Assembly: GCF_034932065.1 (NCBI RefSeq)
Contig: NZ_JAYGHP010000006.1
Coordinates: 174,686-238,685 of the forward strand
DNA length: 64,000 nucleotides
Reading direction: 5' to 3'
DNA from: Crocosphaera sp. UHCC 0190
GTDB taxonomy: Bacteria; Cyanobacteriota; Cyanobacteriia; Cyanobacteriales; Microcystaceae
The translations under genes and the position numbers were made by a program. Of this stretch, positions 1 to 7,597 are shown piece after piece; positions within the stretch are counted from its first letter, which is position 1; every line of letters begins with the position of its first letter. The notes under the pieces were generated by a model. The model saw only the letters and a program-made list of their open reading frames with translations, made no database searches and had not been told where the DNA came from.

Positions 1-2
1 TT

Positions 3-76
3 AATTATCAATAGCCTTGAGAATGGTAGGGGTCAACATCAGTTGGCCTTTATTTTTTTGTTTTTAATTGATAATT
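3..76. repeat. 10-bp inverted repeat upstream of folP
   Basis: The arms AATTATCAAT (3-12) and ATTGATAATT (67-76) are exact reverse complements around a loop of about 54 nt. The rest of the first 81 bases is AT rich and shows no convincing coding sequence. The right arm ends six bases before the folP start, so it covers the likely ribosome entry region. It could be a decayed mobile-element end or a chance AT-rich palindrome. Only the inverted repeat itself is seen. Confidence 0.3.
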
Positions 77-81
77 GAAAA

Positions 82-921
82 ATGCACAATTTAATGATTC
101 GTGGTCATTGTTTTGAGTGGGGAAAACGCACTTATTTAATGGGAATTTTAAATGTTACCCCTGATAGTTTTAGTGATGGGGGTGAATTTAATAGCCTAGA
201 AACCGCTTTAAATCAAGCTGAAACGATGATTAATGTAGGGGTAGATATTATTGATATTGGGGGACAATCTACCCGGCCTGGTGCAGAAGAAATTTCCTTG
301 GAAGAAGAGTTAAATCGGGTAATTCCTGTTATTAAAGTTTTGCGTAAAACCCGTTTGATTCCTATTTCTATTGATACCACAAGAGCAGCAGTTGCAAAGG
401 CTGCAGTTGAAGCAGGAGCGGATATTGTTAATGATATTTCTGGGGGAACTTTCGATAATAAAATGTTTTCTACTGTAGCAAGTTTAGATGTTCCTTTAAT
501 TTTAATGCACATTCGGGGAACTCCTAAAACAATGCAAAATAATACTAATTATCAGGACTTGCTTGCTGAGATTTATCAATGGTTACAAACTCAACTAGAG
601 AAAGCCATAAAAATTGGAATAGATCAACGTAAATTAATTATTGATCCTGGTATTGGTTTTGCTAAAAACCACCAACAAAATATCGAATTATTACGGCATT
701 TATCTGAATTTAAAGAGTTACAATGCCCGGTTTTAGTTGGGGTTTCTCGTAAGAGTTTTCTTGGACACATTCTACAACAAAATGACCCTAAAAAACGAGT
801 CTGGGGAACAGCGGCCGCTTGTTGTGCTGCGATCGCGGGACAAGCTGACATCCTACGGGTTCATGATGTCAAAGAAATCAGGGATTTGATCCAGGTAGCG
901 GATGCAATTTGGCGCAGTTGA
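82..921 (+). CDS. folP: dihydropteroate synthase
   Basis: Condenses 6-hydroxymethyl-7,8-dihydropterin diphosphate with p-aminobenzoate to give dihydropteroate, a cytoplasmic step of folate synthesis and the sulfonamide target. The 279-aa TIM-barrel protein has the family signatures in order: GILNVTPDSFSDGG (21-34), DIGGQSTRPG (58-67), NDISGG (117-122), LIIDPGIGFAK (185-195), the SRK loop (222-224) and RVHD (259-262). Length is normal. ATG at 82 is used; an internal ATG at 94 would remove four residues and is an alternative. No Shine-Dalgarno is clear. The gene stands alone here, with 235 bp of AT-rich spacer before speA. Confidence 0.97.
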   Translation: MHNLMIRGHCFEWGKRTYLMGILNVTPDSFSDGGEFNSLETALNQAETMINVGVDIIDIGGQSTRPGAEEISLEEELNRVIPVIKVLRKTRLIPISIDTTRAAVAKAAVEAGADIVNDISGGTFDNKMFSTVASLDVPLILMHIRGTPKTMQNNTNYQDLLAEIYQWLQTQLEKAIKIGIDQRKLIIDPGIGFAKNHQQNIELLRHLSEFKELQCPVLVGVSRKSFLGHILQQNDPKKRVWGTAAACCAAIAGQADILRVHDVKEIRDLIQVADAIWRS

Positions 922-1156
922 GTATTTATAGCATGAAAAGCTTAATTATGCTATATTTTTCTGTTTTTTTAGAATTTCTATTGATTGAGTGTATAGAAAA
1001 AAACAACTTTTTTTAAATTCAGGGAAAATATAAATAAATTGCTATGTTTTGGGTTTTTTGTTTCCCTTTAGCCATTATAGTTTAAAAGGTGCTGAGTGAC
1101 CCCCACCTACTTTAAATTCTATTCAAAAGATTAAACCGTCAAACAGGAGTAATTTA

Positions 1157-3202
1157 ATGGAAAAAATCAAGATAGAAAAAGCGACGACAAAACCAACAGA
1201 ATCTTTAAAAAAGCTAGATATTTTTAAGGCTTGGACAATAGAAGATAGTGAGAATTTATATCGAATTAATGAGTGGGGAAATCCCTATTTTTCGATTAAT
1301 GCTGCGGGTCATATTATGGTTTCTCCTCAAGGCGAACGCGGCAGTGCTTTAGATTTATATCATCTCATTGAAGGGTTACGTCAACGCAATATTGGTTTAC
1401 CTTTATTGATTCGTTTTTCTGATATTCTAGCAGATCGTCTCGAACGATTACAAGCCTGTTTTAATCGCTCAATTGCTCGTTACAATTATGCCAATGTTTA
1501 TCGGGGTGTTTATCCAATTAAATGTAATCAGCATCGCCATATTATTGAAGCTATTGTTAACTCTGGGAAGCCCTATAAATTAGGCTTAGAAGCAGGTTCT
1601 AAACCAGAATTGATGATTGCTTTGGCCACATTAGATCCCCAAGAAAATACACAAAATGATCCCGCTTTATTGATTTGTAATGGATATAAAGATCGAGAAT
1701 ATTTAGAAACGGCTTTATTAGGGAAGCGTTTGGGCCATTATCCTATTATTGTCATTGAACAGTTAAAAGAACTGTATTTAACCCTAAAAATTAGTCGTAA
1801 TTTAAACATTAAACCCATTTTAGGGGTTCGGGTTAAATTGTGTACAAAAGGATCGGGACGTTGGGGAAATTCAACAGGCGATCGCGCTAAATTTGGCTTA
1901 ACTATTCCTGAAATTTTAACAGTTATTAAGCATTTACAAGCTCTAGAAATGTTGGACTGTTTACAGTTGTTACATTTTCATATTGGTTCTCAAATTGCTT
2001 CCATTGGTGTGATTAAAAATGCCATGCGTGAAGCCTCACAAATCTATGTACAATTAGCCCAAGCTGGCGCGAATATGAAATATTTAGATGTGGGGGGTGG
2101 CTTAGCCGTTGATTATGATGGTTCTAAAACGAATTTTTATGCGTCTAAGAACTACAATATGCAAAATTATGCTAATGATATTGTTGCTGCCATACAAGAA
2201 GCTTGTGATGGGGCAAATATTGCCGTTCCTACCTTAATTACTGAAAGTGGACGGGCTATGGCAGCACATCATTCTATCCTAGTTTTTGATGTGTTAAGTA
2301 CCCATGATGTCTCTACCACCCCACCTCCTGCAATGGAAGAGAAAGAAAACTTAATTATTCGTAATCTTTGGGAAACTTATGAATCCATTAGCCTCAAAAA
2401 TTACCAAGAAACTTATCATGATGCTTTACAATTTAAAGAGGAAGCCATTAGTCTATTTAACTTTGGCTATTTAACCTTACAAGAAAGGGCGAGGGCTGAA
2501 CAATTATATTGGGCTTGTTGTGGCAAAATAATGAGTCTTATTTGTCATCAAGATTATGTTCCCGATGATCTTGAAGATTTAGAAAAAATATTGGCATCGA
2601 TTTATTATGTAAATCTCTCTGTTTTTCAATCAGCACCGGATTCTTGGGCCATTGATCAACTCTTTCCTATTATGCCAATTCATCGCTTAGAAGAAGAACC
2701 TAAACAACGAGGAATTTTAGCTGATTTAACTTGTGATAGTGATGGTAAAATTGACCAGTTTATTGATCGAGAGGATGTTAAATCCGTTTTGGAATTGCAT
2801 TCATTAAACATCAAAGAAATTCCTGAATTGCAACCCCAAGCTCCTGAACTATCAAGCTGTTTAAGTATTGCAGAACCCTATTATTTGGGTATGTTCTTAA
2901 TTGGAGCTTATCAAGAAATAATGGGTAACTTCCACAATCTTTTTGGGGATATTAATGTAGTTCATATTAGCATGAATCCCAAAGGTTATCAAATTGAACA
3001 TATTGTTAAAGGAGATACAATCAAGCAGGTTTTAGGTTATGTTCAATATGATGGAGATGATTTATTAGAAGCCATCCGCAGACAAACAGAACAAGGGTTA
3101 CAAGACAACAAAATCACCTTAGAAGAATCGCAACAGCTATTAAAAGATTATGAGGATAGTTTGACTCATTACACTTATTTAGTGGCAGATGAAATCTTTT
3201 AG
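1157..3202 (+). CDS. speA: biosynthetic arginine decarboxylase
   Basis: PLP-dependent decarboxylation of arginine to agmatine, the first step of polyamine synthesis. The 681-aa protein matches the SpeA-type fold III family. YPIKCNQ (119-125) carries the PLP lysine K122, HFHIGSQ and the GGGLAVDYDGS glycine loop lie in the TIM barrel, and a long C-terminal beta/helical part follows. Length is usual for bacterial SpeA. An AGGAG at 1145-1149 sits seven bases before the ATG, which supports this start. The gene is monocistronic by context and is followed by a palindromic repeat. Cyanobacteria often carry two SpeA paralogues, so a second copy may exist elsewhere. Confidence 0.96.
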   Translation: MEKIKIEKATTKPTESLKKLDIFKAWTIEDSENLYRINEWGNPYFSINAAGHIMVSPQGERGSALDLYHLIEGLRQRNIGLPLLIRFSDILADRLERLQACFNRSIARYNYANVYRGVYPIKCNQHRHIIEAIVNSGKPYKLGLEAGSKPELMIALATLDPQENTQNDPALLICNGYKDREYLETALLGKRLGHYPIIVIEQLKELYLTLKISRNLNIKPILGVRVKLCTKGSGRWGNSTGDRAKFGLTIPEILTVIKHLQALEMLDCLQLLHFHIGSQIASIGVIKNAMREASQIYVQLAQAGANMKYLDVGGGLAVDYDGSKTNFYASKNYNMQNYANDIVAAIQEACDGANIAVPTLITESGRAMAAHHSILVFDVLSTHDVSTTPPPAMEEKENLIIRNLWETYESISLKNYQETYHDALQFKEEAISLFNFGYLTLQERARAEQLYWACCGKIMSLICHQDYVPDDLEDLEKILASIYYVNLSVFQSAPDSWAIDQLFPIMPIHRLEEEPKQRGILADLTCDSDGKIDQFIDREDVKSVLELHSLNIKEIPELQPQAPELSSCLSIAEPYYLGMFLIGAYQEIMGNFHNLFGDINVVHISMNPKGYQIEHIVKGDTIKQVLGYVQYDGDDLLEAIRRQTEQGLQDNKITLEESQQLLKDYEDSLTHYTYLVADEIF

Positions 3203-3213
3203 TTAGGTTACGG

Positions 3214-3245
3214 ATGTAGGGGCGATTCATGAATTGCCTCTACAT
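3214..3245. repeat. GTAGGGGC-type palindromic repeat
   Basis: A 32-bp near-palindrome begins ATGTAGGGGCGATTCATGA and closes with GCCTCTACAT, with two mismatches between arms. It lies between the convergent speA and yebC genes, so it may also help end transcription. A relative is at 5580-5607, and the GTAGGGG/CCCCTAC ends recur at 27654 and around 63.0-64.0 kb. Confidence 0.6.
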
Positions 3246-3272
3246 AATTTTTGTTCAGGGCTATTTCATTCT

Positions 3273-4031
3273 TTAGACTAATATTAATTCTTCTGCTATC
3301 TCAAAATTTGCTGTCACATTCTGCACATCATCTAAAGATTCTAAAGCATCCATTAACCGGAGTAAAAATTTTGCTTGATCTGGATCATTTATTTCTATAT
3401 TATTATTAGGAATCCATCGTAATTCTGCTTCTGTTACGTTAAAATTCTTGTCTTTTAAACTCTGGGTTAATATATCTAAATTTGATACAGACGTAAACAC
3501 TTCTGCTCCTATCTCTTCCTCATCTGCAAATAATTCATAACTGTCTGCTTCCCCTTCCAGGGAAGCTTCTAATAGGGACTCTTCATTAATTTTGCCTTCT
3601 AATCTTACCACCCCTTTTTGGTCAAACATCCAACTCACACAACCCGTTTCTCCTAAATTTCCCCCATTTTTATTAAAGGCTGAACGTAAGTCTGCAGCAG
3701 TGCGATTTCTATTGTCAGTAAAGGCTTCTATCAGAATAGCAACTCCCCCTGAGCCATAGCCTTCATAGCGGATTTCTTCATAGATAGTATCATCATTTTC
3801 ATAGGTTCCTGCCCCTTTAGCAATCGCCCGTTCAATATTATCATTGGGAATACCAGCAGCTTTGGCTTTTTCTATGGCAGTGCGTAGTTGAAAGTTGCCT
3901 GTGGGGTCAGGAATTCCATGTCTGGCGGCAACAATAATGCCACGGGATAATTGAGCGAAAGTTTTGCCTTTTTTCGCGTCTACTCTTTCTTTTTGGCGTT
4001 TAATATTAGCCCACTTACTATGTCCTGCCAT
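3273..4031 (-). CDS. yebC: YebC/PmpR family regulatory protein (TACO1-like)
   Basis: A 252-aa member of the YebC/TACO1 family. It starts with the signature [14 protein letters not shown] (1-14) and keeps the family blocks [15 protein letters not shown] and [15 protein letters not shown] in the middle. Family members act as DNA-binding transcriptional regulators (PmpR) or as factors relieving ribosome stalling on proline runs. Which role applies here cannot be told. Length is normal (about 250 aa). It is convergent with speA, and the helicase gene upstream on the same strand ends 43 bp away, so the two may be cotranscribed. Confidence 0.95.
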   Translation of the reverse strand: MAGHSKWANIKRQKERVDAKKGKTFAQLSRGIIVAARHGIPDPTGNFQLRTAIEKAKAAGIPNDNIERAIAKGAGTYENDDTIYEEIRYEGYGSGGVAILIEAFTDNRNRTAADLRSAFNKNGGNLGETGCVSWMFDQKGVVRLEGKINEESLLEASLEGEADSYELFADEEEIGAEVFTSVSNLDILTQSLKDKNFNVTEAELRWIPNNNIEINDPDQAKFLLRLMDALESLDDVQNVTANFEIAEELILV

Positions 4032-4074
4032 TGCGATTATTCTAACGGGTTGACTTAATCATATTTTACTATAT

Positions 4075-5544
4075 TTAGAGTTGATATTGCTCTTGAATCA
4101 CCATTAACTTTTGGCTGGCTTCTGCGGAATTTTGGGCTGTTTTAGCAAATTCCATAAACCGTTTTAATTCTTTTCGTAATAGGTTTCGCTCTACTTCCCA
4201 GGTTTGACGATCTAAATTGGGTGGCATAACTATCATATCATAAATAATGGCTTGTTTTTTATTAGGATGGGGTCGTAAAACTCGGCCTCTTCGCTGTATA
4301 AATTGGTGGGGGTTTCCCGTACTAGCTAAAATCACGGCTTGTTGGATTTCTGGAATGTCTACCCCTTCATCTAAACAACGAATTGCTACTAACCCTTGTA
4401 AGTCTCCTCTCTCAAATTGTTGGCGAATTTTTTCCCGTTCTTCTAATGGTGTTTCTGCGGTATAAGTATTGACACGATAGCCTAATTCTACACCTAAAAT
4501 TCGGGTAACGGCTTCAATTTGTCTTTGATAATTAAGGGTTCCATTGTCTAAATAACCATCCCCACAATAAAAAAGTGTATGTTTGGTTTCTCTGCGAGTT
4601 TGCATCAAGTCTCGTAGGGCGGTTAATTTATTTTCTGCTGTCCCAATTAACCGCGATCGCTGCATTAAAAGTGCAGTTAAATTTTCATTGTTTCTCATAC
4701 TATCATTTTTTCCTAATGCCCAACCAATTCTTTGGGTCAATTTCGCATAGGTAAAGGCTTCTGATTCTGTTAATTCTACAAAGATGGGATAATATAAATA
4801 AGAGACTAGGGCTTTCTTTTTAATGGCATCTGACAGAGTAAATTCCGGTTTAATAACGTCTCCAAAGTAATTTAATAAAGCATCGGTTCCTTCTTCATCA
4901 AAGTATCTTTCTGGAGTAGCAGATAAAGCTAATCTTAAGCCAATATTTCGAGGTAAACTTATTTCAAAACGAGGGGAACCTAAATGATGAGCTTCATCAC
5001 CAACAATTAAGGTTTTATCGGGAAAAAATTTTACTTGAGATTGAAAACCTTGATTAATCAAAGTAGAATTAGTGGTTATAATTGTTAAAAATAATTTATT
5101 TTGAGTTTGAATATTATATAATTCTACTGACAGTTTACTTTGCCAATTATGAACATTTTCAAAGGCTAAAATTGGCTTAAGATTGAATTTCTGACATTCC
5201 CTTTCCCACTGAATGACTAAATGACGATAGGGACAAACCACTAATAAAACTTGTAGTCCAATTTTTTCATATAATTCGGTGGTAATGGCTAAAGCAGTAA
5301 TAGTTTTACCACTTCCTGTTGCCATTTTTAGCGTTCCCCTTCCCTTATTTTTAAACCAATTAATGACGGCTTCTTTTTGATAGTCTCTTAATTGCATTGA
5401 TGCTGGAATTTTAGGAATTCCACTAGGAGAAACTTGATAAAAACTGCTTTTCTCCGCAACTCGATAATGACGCGATCGCTTTTCATATTCTTTAACTAAT
5501 TTATCCCAATCAATCGTTAAATTTATTAGGTTATATTCGTCCAT
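4075..5544 (-). CDS. SF2 DEAD/DEAH-box helicase (ResIII type)
   Basis: A 489-aa superfamily 2 helicase of the type III restriction/XPB-like group. It has an RDYQKEAV block (53-60) like that of Rad25/XPB, Walker A MATGSGKT (74-81), Walker B DEAH (183-186), motif III SAT (208-210) and motif VI FIQRRGRVLRPH near residue 412. It probably translocates on or unwinds DNA using ATP. No nuclease domain is fused and no methylase, nuclease or other defence gene is adjacent, so a restriction role is not supported by context. It sits upstream of yebC on the same strand. A DNA repair or housekeeping role is equally possible. Confidence 0.85.
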   Translation of the reverse strand: MDEYNLINLTIDWDKLVKEYEKRSRHYRVAEKSSFYQVSPSGIPKIPASMQLRDYQKEAVINWFKNKGRGTLKMATGSGKTITALAITTELYEKIGLQVLLVVCPYRHLVIQWERECQKFNLKPILAFENVHNWQSKLSVELYNIQTQNKLFLTIITTNSTLINQGFQSQVKFFPDKTLIVGDEAHHLGSPRFEISLPRNIGLRLALSATPERYFDEEGTDALLNYFGDVIKPEFTLSDAIKKKALVSYLYYPIFVELTESEAFTYAKLTQRIGWALGKNDSMRNNENLTALLMQRSRLIGTAENKLTALRDLMQTRRETKHTLFYCGDGYLDNGTLNYQRQIEAVTRILGVELGYRVNTYTAETPLEEREKIRQQFERGDLQGLVAIRCLDEGVDIPEIQQAVILASTGNPHQFIQRRGRVLRPHPNKKQAIIYDMIVMPPNLDRQTWEVERNLLRKELKRFMEFAKTAQNSAEASQKLMVIQEQYQL

Positions 5545-5579
5545 ATTATAGGTATTATTATAATTAAATTTTGACTAAT

Positions 5580-5607
5580 GTAGAGGCCATTCATGAATTG
5601 CCTCTAC
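5580..5607. repeat. GTAGAGGC-type palindromic repeat
   Basis: A 28-bp near-palindrome runs from GTAGAGGCCATTCATGAAT to GCCTCTAC, with two mismatches between arms. It is closely related to the repeat at 3214-3245, sharing the CATTCATGAATTGCCTCTAC half. It lies in the upstream region of the helicase gene. Confidence 0.6.
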
Positions 5608-5615
5608 CCCTTAAT

Positions 5616-5660
5616 GTAACACAGACTTCCAGTCTGTCACAAGCGTCTTAATTGTGTTAC
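5616..5660. repeat. 45-bp compound palindrome, copy 1
   Basis: A 45-bp element with outer arms GTAACACA and TGTGTTAC encloses a hairpin ACAGACTTCCAGTCTGT and a second, imperfect one. The same-length copy at 59797-59841 keeps the outer arms while the inner stems change in a paired way. It lies downstream of the membrane protein gene, just after the GTAGAGGC repeat. Confidence 0.6.
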
Positions 5661-5680
5661 AAAAACATCTCTACAACTGA

Positions 5681-6028
5681 TTAATTTACCCCTCCCACAA
5701 CCCTCATTAATAAACCATTGACAATACTCAGAAAAACTGAGCCAAACATAGCACTCCAAAAACCATAGCGTAAGCGAAAACCTTGCACTAAAGCAGCAGC
5801 TAAACCAAAGACAATGGCATTAATAACAAATAAAAATAACCCTAATGTTATAATGGTTAAGGGAATGGTTAAAAACACTAAAACTGGTTTAACTAAAGCG
5901 TTTAAAATTCCAAAAACAATCGCTGCAACTAATGCTTTCCAAAAATCATCCACTTCAACGCCAATGGGTAATTGAGCAATAATTAATAAACTGATAGCAG
6001 TGACGAGCCAAGCAATTAATAAATCCAT
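5681..6028 (-). CDS. phage holin superfamily IV / YvlD-like membrane protein
   Basis: A 115-aa hydrophobic protein with about four transmembrane segments, matching the pattern of the small PF04020 family (phage holin 4 superfamily, YvlD-like): IVFGILNALVKPVLVFLTIPLTI followed by FLFVINAIVFGLAAALV, with positions about 37-60 and 65-82. Despite the family name it is a chromosomal membrane protein of unknown function, not a lysis gene. A GAGGAG seven bases before the ATG supports the start. proA lies 34 bp upstream on the same strand, so cotranscription is likely. Confidence 0.85.
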   Translation of the reverse strand: MDLLIAWLVTAISLLIIAQLPIGVEVDDFWKALVAAIVFGILNALVKPVLVFLTIPLTIITLGLFLFVINAIVFGLAAALVQGFRLRYGFWSAMFGSVFLSIVNGLLMRVVGGVN

Positions 6029-6062
6029 GATACTATCTCCTCAAACAGAAGTTTAACCCTTA

Positions 6063-7373
6063 TTATAATGGTAAATCTTTATGAGTAAAGGATTTGGCAT
6101 TTTCACCGGAATAAGTGGCTGCAATGTGACCATTTCCTGTTATTTTATACTTATAAGTCACCAACCCTTCTAATCCGACAGGGCCTCTTGGGGGCATTTT
6201 TTGGGTACTAATTCCTACCTCGGCCCCAAACCCATAACGAAACCCATCAGCAAAACGGGTTGAACAGTTATGATAGACTCCCGCAGCATCAATTTGGTTC
6301 ATGAATATTTGAGCATTATTACTATCTTCAGTCACAATAGCATCGGTATGTTTTGAACCATAAATATTGATGTGATTAATAGCTTTTTCTAAGGAGTCTA
6401 CTATCTTAATTGATAAGATTAAATCACTATACTCTGTTTTCCAGTCTTCTTCCGTTGCGGGTGTAATATTAAGATATTTTAGAGTGAGTTGATCTCCTCT
6501 TAATTCGACTTGGTGGGTTGCCAAAGCTTTGGCTATTTGTGGTAAAAATTCTGGGGCAATATCTTGATGCACTAATAGGGTTTCTATAGCATTACAAGCA
6601 GCAGGATATTGAGTTTTAGAATCAACTGTGATAGAAATTGCCTTTTCTAATTCGGCTTTTTTATCGATATATAAGTGACAAATTCCATCCGCATGACCTA
6701 ACACGGGAATATTAGTATTTTCTTGAATAAATTCAACAAATTCATTTGATCCTCTGGGGATAATTAGATCTACATAATCATCTAATTTTAAAAGGCTATG
6801 AATTTCTTCACGGGTGGTTAATAATTGTACTGCATCAGGATTAATTTTAGTATTACTTAAAGCTTCTCGAATCACCTTAACTAAAGTTTGACAAGAATTA
6901 ATTGCCTCTTTACCGCCTTTTAATATGACCCCGTTCCCCGATTTTATCGCTAAACTGGTAATCTGAATTAAAGCTTCGGGACGGGCTTCAAAAATAATTC
7001 CTAAGACTCCTAAAGGGCAGCTTATCCGTTTTAAAATCAAACCCTCATCTAATTCTCTGTGCAGGGAAATACTACCCAGAGGATCAGTTAATTTGATAAC
7101 ATCTCTAACCCCTTTTATCGTGGCGTTTAGTTTAGTTTTACCGAGTTTTAAACGGTTATACAAAGGTTTAGGAATCCCGGCGGTTTCTGCGGCTTGACAG
7201 TCAGTTTCATTGGCTTGAATAATTTCCTGATAATTGCTTTCTAAAGCTTGGGCGATCGCTTCTATGGCTTGGTTGCGATCGCTTGTTGAAAGTAGGCCCA
7301 ATTGACGGGCAGCTTCACGGGTTTTTTGAGCAATTTCTGTTAAAGATAATGATTGAGAAGGAGTGACTACCAT
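6063..7373 (-). CDS. proA: gamma-glutamyl phosphate reductase (glutamate-5-semialdehyde dehydrogenase)
   Basis: NADPH-dependent reduction of L-glutamyl-5-phosphate to glutamate-5-semialdehyde in proline synthesis. The 436-aa protein has the aldehyde-dehydrogenase fold: [11 protein letters not shown] (129-139), LKGGKEA (151-157) in the nucleotide-binding region, and the catalytic cysteine C260 in [13 protein letters not shown]. Length is typical. It stands apart from any proB in this window, and the YvlD-like gene follows closely. The 218-bp divergent spacer to the fusion gene at 7598 probably holds both promoters. Confidence 0.97.
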   Translation of the reverse strand: MVVTPSQSLSLTEIAQKTREAARQLGLLSTSDRNQAIEAIAQALESNYQEIIQANETDCQAAETAGIPKPLYNRLKLGKTKLNATIKGVRDVIKLTDPLGSISLHRELDEGLILKRISCPLGVLGIIFEARPEALIQITSLAIKSGNGVILKGGKEAINSCQTLVKVIREALSNTKINPDAVQLLTTREEIHSLLKLDDYVDLIIPRGSNEFVEFIQENTNIPVLGHADGICHLYIDKKAELEKAISITVDSKTQYPAACNAIETLLVHQDIAPEFLPQIAKALATHQVELRGDQLTLKYLNITPATEEDWKTEYSDLILSIKIVDSLEKAINHINIYGSKHTDAIVTEDSNNAQIFMNQIDAAGVYHNCSTRFADGFRYGFGAEVGISTQKMPPRGPVGLEGLVTYKYKITGNGHIAATYSGENAKSFTHKDLPL

Positions 7374-7597
7374 CGGTCATTAAGATAGTTATTTTTGTGA
7401 TTTATTAATTGTAACAAGTGACGTTAATTATTGATTTATTTTGCAGACATTCTTAACAAGTAAGATAATTATCATGATTGAATTAGCGATTGGGGAAAAA
7501 TGTGACAATAAAGGCTATGATAGTCACTAAAGAATCTTGATGACTTGATCTTTAGTTCTCAACAATAGAATTAAAGCAAATTCAAAAAATATTGGCG

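Noticed and set aside
4075..5544. Restriction-modification or defence system around the helicase
   Set aside because: The helicase has no fused nuclease and its neighbours are yebC and a small membrane protein, so no system is supported.
5681..6028. Phage holin / prophage remnant
   Set aside because: The family name is historical; this is a chromosomal YvlD-like membrane protein and no phage gene is nearby.
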